A DNA stretch of 6,506 nt. It comes from Planctomycetota bacterium (GTDB lineage Bacteria > Planctomycetota > PUPC01 > DSUN01). The stretch spans positions 1 to 6,506 of the forward strand of contig VGYW01000460.1 in assembly GCA_016872875.1 (NCBI GenBank). The letters are read 5' to 3'. Numbering within the stretch: the stretch's first letter is position 1; every line of letters starts with the position of its first letter. The notes under the pieces are model-generated. The model did not search any database. It was not told the origin of the DNA and saw nothing but the letters and a program-made list of their open reading frames with translations. This document shows, piece by piece, positions 1-4,861 of this stretch. The translations under genes were made by a program, and so were the position numbers.

Positions 1-87
1 CTCGTTCTCACATCGGGCGAGACCGCGCGCGAGACGAAGTCGGCACCGCCCATCTACATCGGTATCCGTGCGGAGGGCCGAGCATGA
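1..87 (+). CDS. 3' end of a gas vesicle cluster gene, possibly GvpS-like (partial)
   Basis: An open frame runs from the left edge to a TGA at 85-87 and encodes 28 residues ending IYIGIRAEGRA. The TGA overlaps the gvpK ATG (ATGA, 84-87), which is typical of translationally coupled operon genes and is the main evidence that this frame is real. The string LVLTSGETARE resembles the end of the conserved GvpA-family core (compare the LIASVDKAKE in the gvpJ of this window). B. megaterium has the order gvpL-gvpS-gvpK-gvpJ, so a GvpS-type minor gas vesicle protein is the best guess. The fragment is too short to exclude GvpL/F or another accessory protein. The coding call is fairly secure; the family call is inference. 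Confidence 0.55.
   Translation, partial: LVLTSGETARETKSAPPIYIGIRAEGRA
72..77 (+). promoter_or_regulatory. Strong ribosome binding site for gvpK
   Basis: GGAGGG lies 6 nt upstream of the ATG at 84, inside the end of the preceding gene. It decides the gvpK start: the alternative ATG at 174 is preceded only by palindromic repeat sequence and has no Shine-Dalgarno. Translation therefore most likely begins at 84 and passes through the repeat. Confidence 0.7.
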
Positions 88-446
88 CCGCCAGCGCCCA
101 GAGTGGTGGCGATTGCGGATTTCGGATTGCGGATTGCGGATTGAAATCCGAAATCCGAAATCTGAAATCCGAAATGGCCCCACCGCCCCGCATCGCCCTC
201 AACCCTGACGACGTGAAGAATGGCCTCGGGCGCCTCGTCCTCACCATCGTTGAGCTCCTGCGCGAACTCCTCGAGCGCCAGGCCCTCCGCCGCATCGAGG
301 CGGGCTCACTCACCGATGCCGAAATCGAGCGTCTCGGCACCACGTTCCAGCAACTCGCCGACCAGGTGCAGGCCCTCAAGCACCACTTCGGCCTGAGTGA
401 CGAAGACCTGAACATTGACCTCGGCCCGCTTGGCCGACTTCTCTAG
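84..446 (+). CDS. gvpK: Gas vesicle protein GvpK
   Basis: GvpK is an accessory protein needed for assembly of gas vesicles, the hollow protein-walled organelles that give cells buoyancy. The 120-residue product carries the family's conserved features: LNPDDVKNGLGRLVLTIVEL near residues 39-58, a helical ELLERQALRRIEAGSLTDAEIERLG segment, and the diagnostic C-terminus LNIDLGPLGRLL. The conserved core begins near residue 38, so the first part is an extra tail. Residues 10-30 are encoded by a palindromic repeat (112-175) and look unrelated to GvpK. The start at 84 is supported by GGAGGG six bases upstream and by the ATGA overlap with the previous gene. A start at ATG 174 would give a 90-residue protein with the core intact, but it lacks a ribosome binding site. 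The family assignment is very secure; the N-terminus is the open point. Confidence 0.95.
   Translation: MTASAQSGGDCGFRIADCGLKSEIRNLKSEMAPPPRIALNPDDVKNGLGRLVLTIVELLRELLERQALRRIEAGSLTDAEIERLGTTFQQLADQVQALKHHFGLSDEDLNIDLGPLGRLL
112..175 (+). repeat. 64-bp palindromic repeat inside the gvpK 5' coding region
   Basis: The left arm (112-143) is built from GGATTGC/GGATTTC units. The right arm (144-175) is its reverse complement, built from AAATCCG units, with about 27 of 32 positions pairing and essentially no loop. The element ends at the AT of the in-frame ATG at 174. Its AT-richer, low-complexity make-up contrasts with the surrounding GC-rich coding sequence. It is read in frame by gvpK and gives residues such as FRIADCGLKSEIRNLKSE. 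It looks like a dispersed palindromic element rather than ancestral gvpK sequence. Confidence 0.85.
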
Positions 447-448
447 AG

Positions 449-538
449 GGGCCGTTGGCCGCAACCAAAGGGGATGATTGGATGGATGGATGAATGGATG
501 ATTGACTGACACCCATCCACCCATCCATTCATCCCCCC
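449..538 (+). repeat. GGATGGAT-type palindromic element, copy 1 (between gvpK and gvpJ)
   Basis: The element opens with GGGCCGTTGGCCGCAACC (449-466), continues with GGATGGAT-type tandem units (470-503) and a core ATTGACTGACA (501-511), and closes with ATCC-rich sequence (512-536). Positions 470-494 pair with 512-536 at about 21 of 25 positions, giving a large hairpin. A second copy lies in opposite orientation at 1863-1958 and shares both the GGCCGCAACC flank and the core. It is therefore a dispersed element, not just local low complexity. It fills most of the 125-bp gvpK-gvpJ gap, where an RNA hairpin could affect readthrough or message stability. Confidence 0.85.
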
Positions 539-571
539 ACACAGCGCGCAAGACTTACTAGGACCCACCCA

Positions 572-847
572 ATGAGCATTCAGCAATCCGCGGTGTCCCA
601 CAGCGTCGAGACCTCCACCCTCGCCGACGTCCTCGAGCGCGTCCTCGACAAGGGCGTGGTCATCGCCGGCGACATCAAGATCAAGCTCGTGGACATCGAG
701 CTCCTGACCATCCAGCTCCGCCTCCTCATCGCCTCGGTGGACAAAGCGAAGGAGATGGGCCTCGACTGGTGGTCCACCAACCCCGCCTTCTGCTCCAGAG
801 CCAGCGTGCCCGCCCCCACGGACCCCGCCGCTCCCCCTCCGCCATGA
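572..847 (+). CDS. gvpJ: Gas vesicle protein of the GvpA/GvpJ family, GvpJ type
   Basis: This 91-residue minor structural protein belongs to the GvpA family (Pfam Gas_vesicle), small hydrophobic proteins that build or nucleate the gas vesicle shell. Residues about 15-68 hold the family core: TLADVLERVLDKGVVIAGDI, then LVDIELLTIQLRLLIASVDKAKEMGLDWW. The KAKEMGxDWW ending is characteristic of GvpJ-type paralogs rather than the main shell protein GvpA, and the position just after gvpK also fits gvpJ. The tail is short and proline-rich (PAPTDPAAPPPP). AGGA at 560-563, 8 nt before the ATG, is an acceptable ribosome binding site. It is probably cotranscribed with gvpK across a hairpin-containing gap. 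The family is certain; J versus another minor paralog is likely but not proven. Confidence 0.9.
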   Translation: MSIQQSAVSHSVETSTLADVLERVLDKGVVIAGDIKIKLVDIELLTIQLRLLIASVDKAKEMGLDWWSTNPAFCSRASVPAPTDPAAPPPP

Positions 848-856
848 CACATGGCA

Positions 857-892
857 GACATAGGTGTCAAGTCTATCCTCTTCACTTATGTC
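857..892 (+). other. Imperfect hairpin downstream of gvpJ
   Basis: GACATAGGTG (857-866) pairs with CACTTATGTC (883-892) including one G-T pair, and AAG (869-871) pairs with CTT (880-882) around a short AT-richer loop. A second small inverted repeat, TGACAC/GTGTCA (845-850 and 864-869), overlaps it. It starts 10 bp after the gvpJ stop, so it could end or protect the gvp transcript. There is no T-tract, so it is not a canonical intrinsic terminator, and it could equally be a remnant of another palindromic repeat. Confidence 0.4.
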
Positions 893-916
893 AAGCCCAG
901 GCCGCCGCTACGCGAG

Positions 917-964
917 CGAGGGGGCGAGGGGGCGAGGGGGCGTTTCCATGCGGGGCTTCGGGGG
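917..964 (+). repeat. CGAGGGGG triplicate and following G-runs (possible G-quadruplex)
   Basis: Three perfect tandem copies of CGAGGGGG occupy 917-940. Two more G-runs follow at 952-955 and 960-964. Five runs of four or more G on the coding strand, two of the loops being only CGA, could fold into a G-quadruplex, although one loop is 11 nt. The tract ends 17 bp before the start codon at 982. Confidence 0.7.
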
Positions 965-972
965 TGTAGAAT
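943..972 (+). promoter_or_regulatory. Possible promoter giving a near-leaderless DUF2520 mRNA
   Basis: TTTCCA (943-948, 4 of 6 to TTGACA) and TAGAAT (967-972, 5 of 6 to TATAAT) are 18 bp apart. Transcription would begin around 978-982, at or just before the ATG at 982. No Shine-Dalgarno precedes that ATG, which agrees with a leaderless or nearly leaderless transcript. The -35 match is weak, so this remains a suggestion. Confidence 0.35.
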
Positions 973-981
973 GTCGGGACT

Positions 982-1869
982 ATGGTGAGCGAAAGGCAGT
1001 TCGCAATCGTCGGGGCGGGCGCGGCAGGCCGCGCGCTGGCGGCGGCGCTGGGCGCACGGGGCGCCCGCGTGGCTGCCGTGGCCAGCCGCCGCATCGAGTC
1101 GGCCCGCGAGGCCGCGGCGCTGGCCGGCTGCGCCTTCGCCACGGCGGATGCCGCCGCCGCGTGCCGCCGCGCGGACGTGGCGGCTCTGAGCGTGCCCGAC
1201 GACGCTGTGGAGGCCGTCTGCGCGGAGGTGGCGGCCCAAGGGGGGTTCCGCCGAGGCTCGCTGGTGCTTCATCTCAGCGGGGCGCTGGGCTCGCGGGCTC
1301 TCGCCGCGGCGGCCGCCTGCGGCGCGAGCGCGCTGGCGTTCCACCCGGTCCAGTCCTTCGCGCGGCCCGACCCGCGCCTCTTCGAGGGCATCGCGTGCGT
1401 GCTGGAGGGCGCTCCCGACGCTGTCGCGCTGGGGACGGAACTGGCGAGGTGGCTGGGGGCAAGGCCCGTGGAGATTCGCGCCGCCGACAAGCCGCTCTAC
1501 CACGCCGCCCTCTGCATCGCCTGCAACTACATGGTCACGCTGGCCGACGCCGCGGCCGGCCTGCTCGCCGAGGCCGGCGTCGCCGAGGACGCGCTGGCGG
1601 TGCTCCTGCCGCTCCTCCAGGGCACGCTGGACAACCTGCGGGGCGTCGGCCTGCCCGATGCGCTCACCGGCCCGATCAGCCGGGGAGACGTTGCGACGCT
1701 GCGCGCGCACCTCGAGGCCGTGGAGGGCCGCGCGCCCGCCCTCCTGCCCCTCTACCGCACGCTTGGCCTTCACACCGTGGCCCTCGCCCTCCGCAAAGGC
1801 ACGCTCACCGAGGGCCAGGCCGACGCCATCCGGCGGCTGCTCGAGACGCGCACGTGTTGGCGAGGATGA
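982..1869 (+). CDS. Rossmann-like and DUF2520 domain protein (NAD(P)-dependent dehydrogenase-like)
   Basis: This 295-residue protein has the two-domain plan of the Rossmann-like/DUF2520 family, relatives of pyrroline-5-carboxylate and ketopantoate reductases. Residues 7-40 form the nucleotide-binding start with GAGAAG at 11-16. SVPDDAVEAV at 70-79 and LHLSGALGS at 97-105 continue the Rossmann fold. FHPVQSF (120-126) marks the junction region. The DUF2520 helical domain follows with K170, YHAA (173-176), CNYMV (181-185) and LTGPISRGD (228-236), all family hallmarks. Length is normal. It is likely a cytosolic NAD(P)-dependent oxidoreductase; the substrate is unknown for the family, and the pantothenate genes that I recall near some members are not here. 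The start lacks a ribosome binding site. The TGA stop lies in the first GGATGAATGG unit of a palindromic repeat, so the last few residues (TCWRG) may have been altered by that insertion. Confidence 0.9.
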   Translation: MVSERQFAIVGAGAAGRALAAALGARGARVAAVASRRIESAREAAALAGCAFATADAAAACRRADVAALSVPDDAVEAVCAEVAAQGGFRRGSLVLHLSGALGSRALAAAAACGASALAFHPVQSFARPDPRLFEGIACVLEGAPDAVALGTELARWLGARPVEIRAADKPLYHAALCIACNYMVTLADAAAGLLAEAGVAEDALAVLLPLLQGTLDNLRGVGLPDALTGPISRGDVATLRAHLEAVEGRAPALLPLYRTLGLHTVALALRKGTLTEGQADAIRRLLETRTCWRG

Positions 1870-1958
1870 ATGGATGAATGGATGAATGGATGGGTGGATG
1901 AATGTCAGGCAATCATCCATCCATCCAATCATCCCCTCCGGTTGCGGCCCGTGGCCGC
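1863..1958 (-). repeat. GGATGGAT-type palindromic element, copy 2 (inverted)
   Basis: Read on the minus strand, this copy starts with GCGGCCACGGGCCGCAACC (1958-1940) and passes through GGATGGAT-type units and a core GATTGCCTGACA. It ends in TTCATCCA-type units that reach the DUF2520 stop codon. On the plus strand, 1880-1904 pairs with 1910-1934 at 22 of 25 positions around a 5-nt loop. Compared with copy 1 (449-538), the GGCCGCAACC flank is identical and the 23-nt core differs at only three positions. It fills the gap between the DUF2520 gene and the kinase gene. Confidence 0.85.
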
Positions 1959-1972
1959 GTTGAGGTTCTGAC

Positions 1973-3520
1973 ATGGCCGAGAAGGAGTGGCGACTTGTGC
2001 GCGGCGGCGGGTCGGCGGAGGCCGCGGCTCTCCTGGCCCGGGCGCTTCCGCTGTTGCGTGCCGTGGTGCGCGGCGAGGCGCTGCCGGCCGACGTGGAGGT
2101 GTTGCGGAAGAAGGGGGGACGGAGAGCGCTGCGCGCGCCGGGGCTCGGGGTGCTCAAGGTGTTCGTGCCGCAGGGCGCGCGGGCGAGCTTGGCGGCCACG
2201 CTCGCGCCGTCGCGGATGGCGCGCGAGTTCGACACCACCCTGGCCGCGGCCAGGTGCGGCATCCGGGTGCCGCGCCCGCTCTTCCTGGCCGAGCGGCGGG
2301 TGCTCGGCGTGCTGCGCGGCGCCGCCGTGCTCTACGAGTGGCTCGAGGGGGCGAGGACGCTCGCAGAGGTCCTCCGCCAGAACGTCGCGCGGCCCGGGCG
2401 GCGGCGGGAGCGCGCGGACGACCTCCGCCGCCTCCTCCGCAACGTGGGCGCCCTCATGGGGCGCCTCCAGCGCGCCGGCGGCCTGCACGGCGACCCAAAC
2501 GCCCGCAACGTGATGGTGCGGCCGGACTCCCCCGACGAGCTGTTTCTCCTCGACTGGCTGGACGGTCTGTTCCTGGGGGAGCGCTATGGGACCTGGGCGC
2601 TAGGCGAGCGCATCGCGCTGGCGCGGCCCGCGCACCACTATAAGATGAGCGTGGGCGAGGTGCGGGCGGCCCAGGCGGCCTGGCGGCGCGGGGAGGGCAT
2701 CCTCCCCCCCTACGCTGCGGTGCAGCGGCGGGGCCTCGTCAAGCTCGTGCTGTGGCTGGTGCGCTGCGGGGCGCCGTTCCGGGCGCTCCTCGACGGGGCG
2801 AGGGCCTGGTGGGCGGAAGTCCACGGCACGCCGGGCGGGTGGCGAGCGGCGCTGGACGAGTTGGCCGAGCCGTGCCTCGAATCGGTCCGCAGGCACATCG
2901 GCGAGGCGGCGGAGAAGGCGACGCGGGAGACGCGCACCATCGCCGTGCGCCGCGAGGGCCAGGCCGTGTGGTACGCGCGGCGGGGCTACGACCTGCGCGC
3001 GGTGCGCGCCGCGGCCGAGGCCCTGCCCGAGGGCGGCTGCACGGAGGAGTTCGAGGTGCGCCGCGGCGTGCCCGACGTCCTGGGTGTCTGGCGGGTGGGG
3101 TGCGCGGCTGCGGTGGCAGTGCTGCCGGCTCGGCTCCACGTCGCGTGCCGCCACGCAGGCGGAGCGGGCGACGCCCTGGTCCTGGAGAGCGCCAGGGTGC
3201 CCCTTGAGCGCCCGCACTTGACCGGGGCGGACTCCACGCGCCGTCTGGCGGCGTTCGTGCGCCTGGTCCATGCCCTGGGCTTCCGGTTTCGGAGATGCGG
3301 CGACGCGACGGTTCGCCAGCAGCCGCGCGAGCTGGGCCGGCTGGGGTTCCGGGAAGGCAGCGGCTACGTGGTGGACGATGCGGGCGCCCTGGCCTTCGAG
3401 CCTGGGAGCCCTCTGGAGGCGTCCACTCAACAAGTCGCCGCCTGGGTGGGCGGGACCTGGGGTGCGGCTCAGGCTGAAGAGCTCCGCGCCTCGTGCCGCC
3501 CGCTGCGATTCAGCCTGTGA
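1973..3520 (+). CDS. WaaP/Kdo-kinase-like protein with a second, degenerate kinase-like C-terminal half
   Basis: Residues 55-245 of this 515-residue protein fit the lipopolysaccharide kinase (Kdo/WaaP) family, which phosphorylates sugars of the LPS inner core at the cytoplasmic face. LKVF with K62 is the likely ATP lysine. REF with E85 is the likely helix-C glutamate. The hinge region is VLYEWLEGARTL. LHGDPNARNVMV holds catalytic D174 and metal-binding N179, and LLDW holds D194 as the DFG-like aspartate, so the first domain looks active. Residues about 318-515 are not usual for the family. ALVLES, LVHALGF, FRRCGDATV and a late LAFEP follow the order of a kinase C-lobe, but with FRR where HRD is expected, so this half may be a pseudokinase. 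The start at 1973 has GAGG 7 nt upstream. There is no signal peptide or membrane segment. The gene overlaps the convergent minus-strand gene by 11 bp. The true substrate is unknown. Confidence 0.8.
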   Translation: MAEKEWRLVRGGGSAEAAALLARALPLLRAVVRGEALPADVEVLRKKGGRRALRAPGLGVLKVFVPQGARASLAATLAPSRMAREFDTTLAAARCGIRVPRPLFLAERRVLGVLRGAAVLYEWLEGARTLAEVLRQNVARPGRRRERADDLRRLLRNVGALMGRLQRAGGLHGDPNARNVMVRPDSPDELFLLDWLDGLFLGERYGTWALGERIALARPAHHYKMSVGEVRAAQAAWRRGEGILPPYAAVQRRGLVKLVLWLVRCGAPFRALLDGARAWWAEVHGTPGGWRAALDELAEPCLESVRRHIGEAAEKATRETRTIAVRREGQAVWYARRGYDLRAVRAAAEALPEGGCTEEFEVRRGVPDVLGVWRVGCAAAVAVLPARLHVACRHAGGAGDALVLESARVPLERPHLTGADSTRRLAAFVRLVHALGFRFRRCGDATVRQQPRELGRLGFREGSGYVVDDAGALAFEPGSPLEASTQQVAAWVGGTWGAAQAEELRASCRPLRFSL

Positions 3521-4532
3521 CGGTGAGGTCCACGCCGCTCAGCCCGGAGAGCCGGGCGGCCTGTTGGTGGAGCTTGGAGCGGAAGGATGCGGCCTCGCCG
3601 GGGTCGGTGGCGCGGGCGAGGCGGCGGGTGAGGTTGCTGGCGCGCCCCACGGCTCGGCTGGCCTCGAAGAAGGTGCGCGAGCCCTCGAATGCCGCGCGGC
3701 ACTCGGGGGGCCTGGCGGCGAAATACTCGCGGAGGAAGGCGGACATCAGCGTCTCGTCGCGCGCGCACAGGCGGTCGAGCGCCGCGACGAGGTCGGGGCA
3801 GAAGCTGCCGTAGCGGGCCTCGATGAGGTCGAGGAGCGTCGCCTCGCCGTCGGGCCGCACCACGAAGTTCCCGCAGTTCACCCTGCCGTGTGTGAGGGCG
3901 AAGGGGGAGCCGAGGGGCGCCGCGGCGGCCTGCTCGCGGAACCAGGCGTTCAGGCGCTCGGCCTGCCCCTGGGGCAATCGCCTGGCGAGATTGGCCGCGC
4001 GCTTGGCAACGTGGCCCAGGAAGTAAGCGCGGTAGCTGCCCAGGCGCGGAATCCCCGGCCAGCCCCAAGTGCGCCGGGTCACGCTGTGGAAGCGGGCCAG
4101 CGCCCGGGCCGCGGCACGCACCGCGGCAACGCGGTCTGGCGCGTGGTCCACGAAGTGGCCTTCCACGAACTCCTCGGCCAGCACATAGAAGCCCCAGCGG
4201 AGTCGCGTCAGCGGCGAGAGGTCGCAGCCCAGCAGCCTCGGGACGGGCAGGCCCAGGCGGGCGAAGGACCTGAAGTTGTAGGCCAGCCGGGCCGCGCGCA
4301 GCCAGCGGCCGTCCGCGCGAAGGACCACGCGCGGGAGGCCGGCGAAATCCACAAGGTACACGAGCGAGCGCATGCCGCGCGGCGGCGGGCGGACGGCTAT
4401 CGGCGGCGCCGGGGCGTGGAGGCGGCGCGTCAGCGGCCCGCGGGCATAGTCCGCGACCCTGCTCAGGACCGCCGCCACGCGCGCCTGCTGCGCGCGCTCG
4501 GCAGGTGGGTTTTCGACGTTTGGCAGGCGCAT
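3510..4532 (-). CDS. APH/choline-kinase-like protein, probable pseudokinase
   Basis: This 340-residue protein has the aminoglycoside phosphotransferase (APH)-type kinase fold. LGLPVPRLLGCD (93-104) is the typical segment after helix C. YVLAEEFVEGHFV (116-128) is the hinge, AARALARFHS (141-150) the helix before the catalytic loop, and ATLLDLIEARYG (231-242) the metal-binding aspartate segment with D235. The catalytic loop reads THGRVNCGNFVV (214-225) where the family has HGDxxxGN. The catalytic Asp is Arg217 (AGG, 3882-3884), while N222 is kept. The usual ATP lysine appears as R72 in VVLR, and the helix-C glutamate is not evident in RLAYNFRSF. These changes point to a non-catalytic or altered protein. 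No ribosome binding site precedes ATG 4532-4530. A good promoter-like sequence lies at 4632-4605. It is cytosolic, with no signal or membrane segment. The fold is confident; the function is unknown. Confidence 0.8.
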   Translation of the reverse strand: MRLPNVENPPAERAQQARVAAVLSRVADYARGPLTRRLHAPAPPIAVRPPPRGMRSLVYLVDFAGLPRVVLRADGRWLRAARLAYNFRSFARLGLPVPRLLGCDLSPLTRLRWGFYVLAEEFVEGHFVDHAPDRVAAVRAAARALARFHSVTRRTWGWPGIPRLGSYRAYFLGHVAKRAANLARRLPQGQAERLNAWFREQAAAAPLGSPFALTHGRVNCGNFVVRPDGEATLLDLIEARYGSFCPDLVAALDRLCARDETLMSAFLREYFAARPPECRAAFEGSRTFFEASRAVGRASNLTRRLARATDPGEAASFRSKLHQQAARLSGLSGVDLTVTG

Positions 4533-4541
4533 ATCAGGAGA

Positions 4542-4559
4542 TGCGGCCTGAAGGCCGCA
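4542..4559. repeat. Short perfect palindrome in the pseudokinase leader
   Basis: TGCGGCCT and AGGCCGCA form an 8-bp perfect stem around a GA loop. It lies about 10 bp upstream of the pseudokinase start codon and so would fold in its 5' untranslated RNA, where it could hamper ribosome access. It may also be a small dispersed palindrome like the others in this window; only one copy is present here. Confidence 0.6.
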
Positions 4560-4604
4560 CTACGAGCTCCGACCTCCCTCGGCGAGAGCGACACGCGGCT
4601 CACC

Positions 4605-4632
4605 ATTGTAGCGGCAGCGCAGCCAGAGTCAA
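4605..4632 (-). promoter_or_regulatory. Likely sigma70-type promoter for the pseudokinase gene
   Basis: On the minus strand, TTGACT (4632-4627, 5 of 6 to consensus) and TACAAT (4610-4605, 5 of 6) are 16 bp apart. Transcription would begin near 4598, giving a leader of about 65 nt that contains the palindrome at 4542-4559. It is the best promoter match in the window. Confidence 0.55.
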
Positions 4633-4633
4633 C

Positions 4634-4663
4634 TTGCACCGAGGGGAAGCCATGCTGTACAAT
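4634..4663 (+). promoter_or_regulatory. Possible promoter for the sulfotransferase gene
   Basis: TTGCAC (4634-4639) and TACAAT (4658-4663, 5 of 6) are 18 bp apart. The -35 match is poor. If used, transcripts would start near 4670 and carry the whole MITE-like element in a leader of about 200 nt. Its -35 box sits one base from that of the opposing promoter. Confidence 0.3.
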
Positions 4664-4697
4664 CCCCCAGGCGCGGGGCGGCCCGGCAGCCCGCCAG

Positions 4698-4838
4698 CTA
4701 AGCAGTTCTTGTTGCGGAAAGTGGAAGGGAGCTGCTGCCCCAATCACAGGCCAGAGGCCTGTGCCACCAAGCCCCTTGTCTCAGCGGTGGCACAGGCGTC
4801 CCGCCTGTGATCGCACTTTCCGCAACAAGAACTAAGCA
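4698..4838. mobile_element. MITE-like element with terminal inverted repeats and a CTAAGCA direct repeat at each end
   Basis: AGTTCTTGTTGCGGAAAGTG (4704-4723) is repeated perfectly as its reverse complement at 4814-4833. CTAAGCA occurs at 4698-4704 and again in the same orientation at 4832-4838, as a 7-bp target-site duplication would. The element between them is 127 bp (4705-4831). The ends of the inverted repeats run one or two bases into the direct repeats, so the exact border is uncertain. Inside is a second inverted pair: 4744-4768 and 4786-4810 match at 22 of 25 positions, and each arm contains a CACAGGC/GCCTGTG palindrome. No transposase is encoded, so it would need to be mobilised in trans. 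It lies 31 bp upstream of the sulfotransferase start. Confidence 0.7.
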
Positions 4839-4856
4839 CAGCCCCCACGAGCCATC

Positions 4857-4861
4857 GGAGG
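4857..4861 (+). promoter_or_regulatory. Ribosome binding site that fixes the sulfotransferase start
   Basis: GGAGG lies 8 nt before ATG 4870. This favours 4870 over the in-frame GTG at 4807, whose first codons come from the MITE-like element. Confidence 0.75.

Noticed and set aside
112..175. CRISPR-like or direct-repeat array
   Set aside because: There are no unique spacers; the units are contiguous and the two halves are inverted, so it is a palindrome.
8..415. Minus-strand open frame across gvpK
   Set aside because: It is antisense to gvpK, and its RNPQSAIRNPQS-like part comes only from the palindromic repeat.
470..536. Intrinsic terminator between gvpK and gvpJ
   Set aside because: The hairpin is strong but is followed by C/A-rich sequence with no T-tract, and a second copy of the element elsewhere explains the structure better.
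864..1877. Plus-strand open frame of 337 codons overlapping the DUF2520 gene
   Set aside because: It has very Arg/Gly-rich low-complexity composition and is out of frame with the recognised Rossmann/DUF2520 protein.
886..2262. Long minus-strand open frame (458 codons) opposite the DUF2520 gene and the start of the kinase gene
   Set aside because: It runs antisense through two genes with clear family motifs, crosses the palindromic element, and its product is Arg/Ala/Gly-rich with no domain. It is a high-GC shadow frame.
3270..4835. Plus-strand open frame of 521 codons opposite the APH-like gene
   Set aside because: It is antisense to the pseudokinase, whose motifs are clear, overlaps the kinase gene out of frame, and reads through the promoter region and the MITE-like element.
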